Positions 9,295-15,283 of a DNA stretch of 64,000 nucleotides are shown here, one piece after another. The position numbers and the translations under genes were made by a program. The DNA is taken from assembly GCA_021323265.1 (NCBI GenBank), contig JAJTCO010000004.1, forward strand, positions 52,774 to 116,773. The letters run 5' to 3'. Under the pieces are notes generated by a model. It was not told where the DNA came from, did no database searches, and saw nothing but the letters and a program-made list of their open reading frames with translations. The DNA is from Pseudoduganella sp. Its GTDB lineage: Bacteria > Pseudomonadota > Gammaproteobacteria > Burkholderiales > Burkholderiaceae_D. The stretch's first letter is position 1. Each line of letters starts with the position of its first letter.

Positions 9295-9526
9295 AATTGG
9301 CCGGACCACCAGCACCAGAATCGGTCAGGCCAATTTCATTGTCAAACAGCTCGTTTTAACTGAACATCACGCTTTTCGGCGACAAGATCGCAAAACTCGT
9401 TAGAACTCCGTGCAAACTGCGCAAAATCCAGGCAACGTGCTGGCGCGCGATTCTGAAAATAATGGGGTCGGCCATACCAAAAAACAACAATCGGACTGAC
9501 CAATAACGGGGCTCCGGCCTGACCAA
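9295..9526. promoter_or_regulatory. Cluster of GntR/FadR-like operator motifs upstream of pectate lyase
   Basis: The gap 9235-9549 holds no gene. It contains at least four sites of the form ATYGG-N5-CCAAT: AATTGGCCGGACCACC (9295), AATCGGTCAGGCCAATT (9319), AATCGGACTGACCAAT (9489) and TCCGGCCTGACCAA (9513). ATGGGGTCGGCCAT near 9462 is a weaker match. The shape ATTGGTCNGACCAAT is typical of FadR-subfamily GntR regulators, which include the hexuronate regulators UxuR and ExuR. The cognate regulator is not in the window. The first two sites sit 60-100 nt before the lyase start, where they could act as operators. Confidence 0.5.
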
Positions 9527-9549
9527 AGCGGCGCAGCTGCCCGCCCCGC

Positions 9550-9780
9550 TCAATCCAGGCGCTTCAGGCGCTGCCCCATGATGCCCCATTTGCAGTCGAC
9601 GCCATCGAGCGTGCCGCACAGCGCCCAGCCGGTGCCGACCTTCTGCACGGAGACCGCGATCTCCAGCTCTTTGGCGAGCTTCTGCGCCCAGCCCTCGGCG
9701 GCGCCGCGCCCCTTGAATAATTCCTGGCCTTCGAAGACGACGGTGGCCTCGAAAACCGGTGCTGCGAACACATTCATCAT
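9550..9780 (-). CDS. Small hypothetical protein
   Basis: 76-aa protein preceded by an AGAGGAAAGTC ribosome site and showing the same codon use as its neighbours, so it is probably real. It begins MMNVFAAPVFEATVVFEG and ends in a short basic tail, with the pattern of a compact alpha/beta fold: two strands, a helix GWAQKLAKELEIAV, then more strands. There is no signal peptide, membrane segment or recognisable motif. It lies downstream of the tRNA-Asn fragment and its terminator, so it needs its own promoter in about 9790-9850. Confidence 0.6.
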   Translation of the reverse strand: MMNVFAAPVFEATVVFEGQELFKGRGAAEGWAQKLAKELEIAVSVQKVGTGWALCGTLDGVDCKWGIMGQRLKRLD

Positions 9781-9857
9781 GACTTTCCTCTTTCGAAACG
9801 GGACTTAAAAACGGGATTCTAGCTTCCGCGATGGCGCGCGCCCAGCGGAATGCAAGA

Positions 9858-9886
9858 AGCCCAACCGGTTAAGGCTGGGCTTTTCT
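9858..9886 (-). terminator. Terminator hairpin of the tRNA-Asn family
   Basis: AGCCCAGCC/GGTTGGGCT stem on the minus strand followed by TTCTT. It is nearly identical to the terminator after the intact tRNA-Asn at 12308 and probably ends the phosphatase operon here. Confidence 0.7.
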
Positions 9887-9892
9887 GTGTTC

Positions 9893-9929
9893 TGGCTCCC
9901 CGACCTGGACTCGAACCAGGGACCTGCGG
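9893..9929 (-). pseudogene. tRNA-Asn 3' half (displaced fragment)
   Basis: About 37 nt identical to the 3' part of the intact tRNA-Asn genes: 3' anticodon stem, variable loop, T-arm, 3' acceptor strand and encoded CCA. Identity stops abruptly at the anticodon stem, and the same terminator follows. A clean break at this point plus a conserved 3' flank is what tRNA-directed integration leaves behind. It lies 3' of the intact copy at 12308, in the same orientation. Confidence 0.85.
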
Positions 9930-9967
9930 AGCTGGAGCGGAGCTTTTAACCTGGATAGCACGGCATT

Positions 9968-11134
9968 TCAGAGCGCGGCCAAGCTGCCATCCTCCTTCAC
10001 GCGCCAGGCCTTGTCCGCCTCGAATTTCAGGCCCTCCGAACTGCGCAGCGGTAAGGTTGCTCGATAGTCCAAAGGGTGTTTCACATCAATGGCGAACACC
10101 TTTTTGTCGAATAGGGACTTAACCTTGCTGGTCGGCGTATGGCCGACAACCACGGCGCTCGCCCGGAGTTTCTTCAGTGTGGCTTCCACCTGGTTCTGGG
10201 TCAGGTCACCCTCAAAGTAGCCGCGATACCATGAAGGCCCGTTGACGGTATCGAGAAGAAAATCTTCGGGCGCGGGCTGGCGTTTCGGATACCACATCTG
10301 CCGGTACTGGCTGCGTACAATCCGGTTGATGTCCTCCAGACCATAAGGCAGGCTCGCCAATTTCGGGTGCAGCCCACCATGCACAAACACCCTGCCGTTG
10401 ATCACCTCCATGCTGTTCTTGCTCATCAGCCAGCGCCCAAGGAAGGAGGAATCGCCGAACAGGTCTGACTGCTGCCGCCCAAGCACGCCGGCGATATTGA
10501 AATACTTTTTGTGGGCGGACTGGAAATTCCCTTGCAGGTTCTTGATCTCGTGATTGCCCAGGATGTAATGCACACGACCACCCTGTGCGGCAGCGCTTTG
10601 CTCCAGCTTATAGATCAGCCAAAGCACCTGCGTAGCGGAGGCGCCGCGATCGACAAAATCGCCGACCAGCACCAAGTGGCCGCGACCGAAAATCCAATCC
10701 AGGTCCGCATTGATGATCTTGGCGCTGATCAGGAAATCCCGAAAGGTCTTGAAATTGCCTTCGATGTCCGAGATCGCAAGGATGGCCTGGTCGTCCTGGT
10801 AACGTACCGGCGGCGTGACGAACTCGGCGCGGGCCTGCACGCTGAACCGGCTATTATCGAGCGGGAAAGTGACTTCCAGCGGCATGGTTTCATCCAGGGC
10901 ATGGCTCTTCTCCTCGATCCAGAAACCTTCCTCACGATTGCCGCGCAAGGTTTGCTGTACCCAGCGCTCGCCCTGCCGGAAAACATGCGGGCCCTCGTCG
11001 CCGACTTTATAGGCGGTCATATTGTCGCCAATATTCATGTCGACGCCGAACCACAATCCAATACCGAGGGCGGCGCATGCCAGTACGATCAACACCACCA
11101 GGAAGTGCCAGGTAAAAGTCCATAGCGTTCTCAT
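9968..11134 (-). CDS. Membrane-anchored PPP-like metallophosphoesterase
   Basis: 388-aa protein with one N-terminal membrane segment (FLVVLIVLACAALGIGLWF) and a calcineurin-like phosphatase domain facing the periplasm. The start was placed at ATG 11134, which overlaps the upstream stop as ATGA; the track ORF extends 79 codons too far. Motifs in order: ISDIEGN, GDFVDRG, LGNHEIK, VHGGL and GHTP. The first motif has Glu where the usual GDxHG carries a metal-binding His; this may mark a subfamily. The substrate is unknown (protein phosphate, dinucleoside polyphosphate or similar). It is the last gene of the padR-HAAS-phosphatase operon and is probably repressed by PadR. Confidence 0.87.
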   Translation of the reverse strand: MRTLWTFTWHFLVVLIVLACAALGIGLWFGVDMNIGDNMTAYKVGDEGPHVFRQGERWVQQTLRGNREEGFWIEEKSHALDETMPLEVTFPLDNSRFSVQARAEFVTPPVRYQDDQAILAISDIEGNFKTFRDFLISAKIINADLDWIFGRGHLVLVGDFVDRGASATQVLWLIYKLEQSAAAQGGRVHYILGNHEIKNLQGNFQSAHKKYFNIAGVLGRQQSDLFGDSSFLGRWLMSKNSMEVINGRVFVHGGLHPKLASLPYGLEDINRIVRSQYRQMWYPKRQPAPEDFLLDTVNGPSWYRGYFEGDLTQNQVEATLKKLRASAVVVGHTPTSKVKSLFDKKVFAIDVKHPLDYRATLPLRSSEGLKFEADKAWRVKEDGSLAAL

Positions 11135-11703
11135 GACGCTTGCCCCTGCCCGCCAAGCAGGCCGCGACGCAGCACCCGCAATACCCGGCGCGTCACTTCC
11201 GCGCACCACAACGCCACTACCAGCGCGATGGGCACCAGCGCCCATCCGAACAATTCCTCCCCTTGCGGTGGCGGCGGCGCGCTCGACCAGGCGATCACAT
11301 AAGCGTTGCCGTCCGCGACCGACCAGACGCCCACCGCATTCGGGTCGAACAGCTTGGCCACCGCCAGGCAAATCAGCGCGAGAGCGAACGAGAAACCAAG
11401 GCCTCCGATAGAAAAATACAGCCCGCGTGTCACGCCGCGCCGCAGCGCGCGGAAGCCAGCCGGTGGCGGCGTGCCGTTTTTGAGGTGCTCAATGTATTGG
11501 GTGGCCAGCTTTTCGGGTGGCCCGAAGCCCTTCAGCAAAGCGGCGACATCGAGGTTTTCGCCGCGCTCCTCGGCCAGGTCGGCCACTTCATGCAGGTGCC
11601 CCTCTATTTCGCGTATCACCTCTTGCGCATCGGCAGGGGCCAATACCTTGAGATGGGTCGAGAGTTCGCGCGTGTAAGCGCGGATCCAATTCCGGGAAGT
11701 CAT
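11131..11703 (-). CDS. HAAS/DUF1700-domain membrane protein
   Basis: 190-aa protein starting at ATG 11703, 1 nt after the padR stop. The N-terminal helical domain (YTRELSTHLKVLAPADAQEV, LLKGFGPPEKLATQYIEHL) is the HAAS/DUF1700 type that usually partners PadR regulators and feeds a membrane signal. Two or three hydrophobic segments follow (GGLGFSFALALICLAVAKLF; LFGWALVPIALVVALWCAEV) and then a basic C-terminus. No enzymatic site is seen. Tight spacing on both sides indicates translational coupling with padR and with the phosphatase. Likely role: membrane partner of the PadR switch, possibly controlling the phosphatase. Confidence 0.85.
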   Translation of the reverse strand: MTSRNWIRAYTRELSTHLKVLAPADAQEVIREIEGHLHEVADLAEERGENLDVAALLKGFGPPEKLATQYIEHLKNGTPPPAGFRALRRGVTRGLYFSIGGLGFSFALALICLAVAKLFDPNAVGVWSVADGNAYVIAWSSAPPPPQGEELFGWALVPIALVVALWCAEVTRRVLRVLRRGLLGGQGQAS

Positions 11704-11704
11704 G

Positions 11705-12079
11705 TCAGGCTCCTTTGGTATCGGCTGGCGCTCCGGCGGGATGCTCCAGCAAAGCATTGATGTCGGTGATGGATTGGCGCCAGGACGCAGCCAGCACCTG
11801 GAATTTGCGCTCCCCCTTGGCCGTAATCCGGTAGTACTTGCGCGGCCGGGTATCCCCGTCCTGTACCCAATCGGCGCTGACCAGTTCCTCGCGCTTGAGG
11901 CGATCCATCAGGGGATACAGCGTGCCCTCGCTAATCGCCGTGGTGGGGTATTGCTGCAAATGGCGCAGCAGCTCGAGGCCGTAGACCGGAGGGCCGCGCA
12001 AGGCGGCAAGAATGACCAGCTCCAGCGCGCCCTTCCGCAGCTGCACCTGCCATTTGTCTTGATTGTCGTCACTATTCAT
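11705..12079 (-). CDS. PadR-family transcriptional regulator
   Basis: 124-aa winged-helix repressor. The sequence KGALELVILAALRGPPVYGL, the turn AISEGTLYPLMDRL and the wing RPRKYYRITAKG are standard for the short PadR subfamily. A C-terminal dimerisation helix follows. It heads an operon with a HAAS-domain membrane protein and a metallophosphoesterase. The upstream region has an imperfect palindrome and several ATGCAA repeats that could be its own operator, so autorepression is likely. The ligand is unknown. Confidence 0.92.
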   Translation of the reverse strand: MNSDDNQDKWQVQLRKGALELVILAALRGPPVYGLELLRHLQQYPTTAISEGTLYPLMDRLKREELVSADWVQDGDTRPRKYYRITAKGERKFQVLAASWRQSITDINALLEHPAGAPADTKGA

Positions 12080-12099
12080 GAGTTACCCTGCTTAACAGC

Positions 12100-12120
12100 A
12101 TACTATGCAATACAAGGTAT
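12100..12120. promoter_or_regulatory. Putative PadR operator
   Basis: A 21-bp imperfect palindrome with ATAC and GTAT ends lies 21 nt upstream of the padR ATG. ATGCAA recurs at about 12105, 12122 and 12155, giving direct repeats across the promoter. Assignment to PadR is by position only. Confidence 0.4.
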
Positions 12121-12191
12121 CATGCAAAGCAATGACCGTCAACGCTATGCTTGCATGCAAAGTTGAACGAAACTGTCTTGCTACTTATTCG

Positions 12192-12217
12192 TGGCGCCCC
12201 GAGCTGGAATCGAACCC
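12192..12217 (-). pseudogene. Probable remnant of a different tRNA 3' end
   Basis: On the minus strand GGTTCGATTCC matches a canonical T-arm and is followed by CTCGGGGCGCCA, an acceptor-like end with CCA. The upstream sequence does not fold as a tRNA and the T-stem has mismatches, so it is a decayed or partial gene. It is not tRNA-Asn. Confidence 0.45.
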
Positions 12218-12265
12218 GAGCGCTGCTGGCTGACTCATAACCGTCTTAGGCTAGGTGTGGCACAA

Positions 12266-12297
12266 AGCAAAAAGCCCAACCGGTTAAGGCTGGGCTT
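12266..12297 (-). terminator. Terminator of tRNA-Asn copy 1
   Basis: AGCCCAGCC/GGTTGGGCT hairpin followed on the minus strand by TTTTTGC, just 3' of the tRNA gene. Confidence 0.8.
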
Positions 12298-12307
12298 TTC
12301 TGTGTTC

Positions 12308-12383
12308 TGGCTCCCCGACCTGGACTCGAACCAGGGACCTGCGGATTAACAGTCCGTCGCTCTACCGACTGAGCTATCAGGGA
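12308..12383 (-). tRNA. tRNA-Asn (GUU), copy 1
   Basis: 76 nt including encoded CCA. The anticodon loop CTGTTAA gives GUU; the T-arm GGTTCGAGTCC and D-arm AGCTCAGTCGGTAGAGC are canonical. The acceptor stem has one U-G wobble (TCCCTGA/TCGGGGA), unlike copy 2, which has C-G there. Confidence 0.97.
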
Positions 12384-12442
12384 AAAGAGGCCGTATTATA
12401 GCCATCGATTTCGGGGCTGACAAGAGTCAGCCCCGAAAAAGT

Positions 12443-14632
12443 TTAGAACGAACCTTTGAACTGCACGCCAAACTGACGCGGCTCGTTGATGAAGCCAGTC
12501 AGGTTGTTGAAGTCGATGGCGCCGGTGATGCGGCGCTGGTCGGTGATGTTGCGCGCGAACGCAGCCACTTCGTACTTGCCGCCGGCCCAGTTGTAGCCCA
12601 CGCGCAGGCCGCCTTCGGTCAGCGGAGCGCCGGTGAATTCAACTGCTTCGTACAGGAAGAAGTTCACCTTGGAGCGATACGACCAGTCGGTCAGCACGAA
12701 CAGGTTGCCTTCGGCCAGCGGGTAGTTGTAGCGGGCGTTCAGGTTGATGATCCACTTCGGCGCCTGCGGCAGGTCGTTGCCGTCGATGACCACGCGGCCT
12801 GCTGCGTTGATCGGGTCCAGCACCGTGCACTGCGCGCACTTGTTCACGGACAGCGAAGGATCGCGCATCTCGGTGAAGTTGTACGACGCGCTTGCGGAAA
12901 CCTTGAACGCATTGGTGACGAAGCCTTCGATTTCGGCTTCGATGCCACGGCCCTTGGTCTTGGCAGCGTTAATCAGCTTGGTGACGTTGGAATTGCCGCC
13001 AACCACGGTCAGCTGCTGGTTCTTCACGTCGTAGTCGTACACGCTCAGGGAAGCGCGTGCGCGGCGGTTCCACAGGTCAGCCTTCACGCCTGCCTCGATC
13101 GAGGTGACGGTTTCGGCATCGGCCACGGTGATCGGCACCGAGGTGGTCGGCGCAGCGATCGATGGGGCGCGGAAGCCGGTAGCGTAGCGGGCGTACACGC
13201 TGACGTCGTTGTTCAGCTTATAGGTACCGCTCAGGTCCCAGTTGAACTTGTCCTTGGACTGGGAAACGCTCTTCGGACCAACCAGCACGGTGCCGGTGGT
13301 TTCCAGCACGTCGAAGTCCTTCTTGTCGTCGGTGTAGCGCAGGCCGCCGCGCACGGTGAAGGCGTCGTTCACTGCATAGTTCACGGAGCCGAACAGCGCG
13401 TAGGCTTCGTTCTTCTGCTGCGATTTCACGCGCGAGGTGCGGTCGCCGGCAACGTTGAAGTTGTCCTGGCCTGCCACTGCCTTTTCGTCGAAGTAATACA
13501 CGCCTGCCTGCCAGTTCATCGGGCCGGTGTACTTGGACTCGACGCGGAACTCTTGCGAGTACTGCTTGATGTCCGGTACGAAGGAGCCGGTGGCTACCTG
13601 GAACGGTACCGCAGGCGCGTTGCCTGGATTGCCGCCGTCGATGTCGCCGCGCGAGTTGTACTTGGCCACGGTCTCGTAGCCGGTGATCGAGTACAGCTTG
13701 TGCGCGCCCAGGTCCCAGCTCAGGCGCACGCTGGCACCCTGGGTCTTCAGTTCCTGGTCTTCACGCGCGTTGATGGCGATCTTCTCAGGATCGAAACCGT
13801 CGACGAAGGTGTTGGAACCTTTCTTGATGATGTTGGCGCGGAACAGGCGCGAGCTGCCGGTGGTGGCGCGCTGGTGCACGTTGAACAGGGCGTTGAACAC
13901 GCCGCTTGGCTGGTACAGCACCTGCACGCGTTCCGCGTGTTCGTTGTAGCCTTCCAGCGCGTCCTTCTCGCCGGTGTAGGTGTTGTCGACGATGTCGTCG
14001 CGGTGCTGACGCAGGGTCGAAACGCGCAGGGCCCACTCCTTCGACAGCGGCACGTTGGCGGCCGCTTCGATATTGGCGGTGGCGTCGCTGGCGTAGGAAA
14101 CGTTGTAGAAGCCTTCCACGCCGCGCAGGTTTGGCTTGGCCGATTCGAACTTGACCACGCCGGCCGGGGTGTTACGGCCGAACAGCGTGCCTTGCGGGCC
14201 GCGCAGCACTTCCACGTTGGCCAGGTCGTACATCGGGTAGCCCTTGAGGATAGGGTTTTCCTGTACCACGTCGTCGTAAATGAGGGAAACTGGCTGCGAT
14301 GCGAACACGGCGAAGTCGGCGTTACCGTAGCCGCGGATGTAGAAGCGCGGGAATACACGGCCGGTCGACGATTCGACGTTCAGCGATGGGGTCTTGCCCG
14401 CCAGGACGCGGATGTCCTGGCCGCCGGACAGCAGGATGTCCAGCTTTTCGTCCTTGATCATGGACACGGAAACCGGCACTTCGCGGATGTTTTCAGCGCG
14501 GCGCTGTGCGGTTACGGTCACTACTTCCAGCTGGCCTGCTGGGGCCTGGGTTACTTCCTGGGCCAGGGCGGCCATCGGCACGGTCGCGCCGATTGCCAGA
14601 AGACGCTTATGCATCTTGGACAGTTTCATCAT
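12443..14632 (-). CDS. TonB-dependent outer-membrane receptor
   Basis: 729-aa receptor. The start was set at ATG 14632 with an AAGGA site; a signal peptide ends near PMAALAQ. The plug domain carries VVTVTAQRRAENIREVPVS, RGYGNADFA and VEVLRGPQGTLFGRNTPAG, and a 22-strand-type barrel follows, ending in aromatic KGSF. The sequence style (QRRAENIREVPVSVS, PQGTLFGRNTPAG) is that of the receptors abundant in sphingomonads and other oligotrophs, which take up carbohydrates, aromatics or siderophores; the substrate cannot be assigned. No TonB-ExbBD genes or transporter lie next to it. The cupin gene upstream is on the same strand, but a promoter-like element sits between them. Confidence 0.94.
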   Translation of the reverse strand: MMKLSKMHKRLLAIGATVPMAALAQEVTQAPAGQLEVVTVTAQRRAENIREVPVSVSMIKDEKLDILLSGGQDIRVLAGKTPSLNVESSTGRVFPRFYIRGYGNADFAVFASQPVSLIYDDVVQENPILKGYPMYDLANVEVLRGPQGTLFGRNTPAGVVKFESAKPNLRGVEGFYNVSYASDATANIEAAANVPLSKEWALRVSTLRQHRDDIVDNTYTGEKDALEGYNEHAERVQVLYQPSGVFNALFNVHQRATTGSSRLFRANIIKKGSNTFVDGFDPEKIAINAREDQELKTQGASVRLSWDLGAHKLYSITGYETVAKYNSRGDIDGGNPGNAPAVPFQVATGSFVPDIKQYSQEFRVESKYTGPMNWQAGVYYFDEKAVAGQDNFNVAGDRTSRVKSQQKNEAYALFGSVNYAVNDAFTVRGGLRYTDDKKDFDVLETTGTVLVGPKSVSQSKDKFNWDLSGTYKLNNDVSVYARYATGFRAPSIAAPTTSVPITVADAETVTSIEAGVKADLWNRRARASLSVYDYDVKNQQLTVVGGNSNVTKLINAAKTKGRGIEAEIEGFVTNAFKVSASASYNFTEMRDPSLSVNKCAQCTVLDPINAAGRVVIDGNDLPQAPKWIINLNARYNYPLAEGNLFVLTDWSYRSKVNFFLYEAVEFTGAPLTEGGLRVGYNWAGGKYEVAAFARNITDQRRITGAIDFNNLTGFINEPRQFGVQFKGSF

Positions 14633-14713
14633 GTGCTTTTCCTTGTGGGTGATGTGATGTCGTCTCCTTATTCCCCCCACAGGTCGCGGTCTGTTGCCGC
14701 GAAAATAGCGCGC

Positions 14714-14740
14714 ATTATATACCCACTATAAGAATTGGGT
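14714..14740 (-). promoter_or_regulatory. Promoter with overlapping inverted repeat for the TonB receptor
   Basis: On the minus strand a perfect TATAAT lies at 14719-14714. Directly upstream is ACCCA-N10-TGGGT (14740-14721), covering the -35 zone. A repressor or activator site is likely. The -35 box itself is weak. Confidence 0.5.
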
Positions 14741-14741
14741 A

Positions 14742-15161
14742 CTACTCCTTGGTCGTCAGTGTGCTACCGACCGCACCCGCGTAGAACACCACCAGCTTCA
14801 CCGGGCCGCGCCCCACGTTGCGGCCGTTGTGCAGCGTGTTGACCACCTCTGCCAGCGCCTGGCCCGCAGCGAGGCGCTTGACGGCGCCGTCTTTCAGGCT
14901 CACTTCCAGCTCCCCTTCCAGGATGTAGCCGAAGGAAGGCACCGAGTGCAGGTGCCATCCCGTTTCCGCGCCGGGCGCCAGTTCGATCAGCATGGCGGTG
15001 ATTTCCGCCTGACCGGACGGATAGGCCAGGGGCGCGCCGTTCCAGCTGGACGGAGCCTGCATCAGTTTGGTGACCTTCACCGTGGCGGATTGCTCCAGTG
15101 CGAACGCAGGCTGGGCGGCGAACAAGGCAAGCGCGGCAAGCGTGGTGGCGATGGTTTTCAT
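14742..15161 (-). CDS. Secreted cupin-domain protein
   Basis: 139-aa single-cupin protein with a signal peptide (TIATTLAALALFAAQPAFA); the start at ATG 15161 follows GGGAGAACC. The barrel contains the metal-site pattern GWHLHSVPSFGYILEGELEV and a second motif around VNTLHNGRNVGRGPVKLVVF. Cupins of this size in the periplasm are often dioxygenase-like or sensors; the function here is unknown. It is divergent from the S8 peptidase gene and upstream of the TonB receptor. Confidence 0.88.
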   Translation of the reverse strand: MKTIATTLAALALFAAQPAFALEQSATVKVTKLMQAPSSWNGAPLAYPSGQAEITAMLIELAPGAETGWHLHSVPSFGYILEGELEVSLKDGAVKRLAAGQALAEVVNTLHNGRNVGRGPVKLVVFYAGAVGSTLTTKE

Positions 15162-15283
15162 GGTTCTCCCTTGAGGTTTATCGCACACATGATAGACGCA
15201 GCTCAAAACCAGATCAATCAAGCCTCCTAGACTGGCCTGATCCCCGTAGGAAAAGGGGATTCCCGAACCCGCTAGGAGCAATC

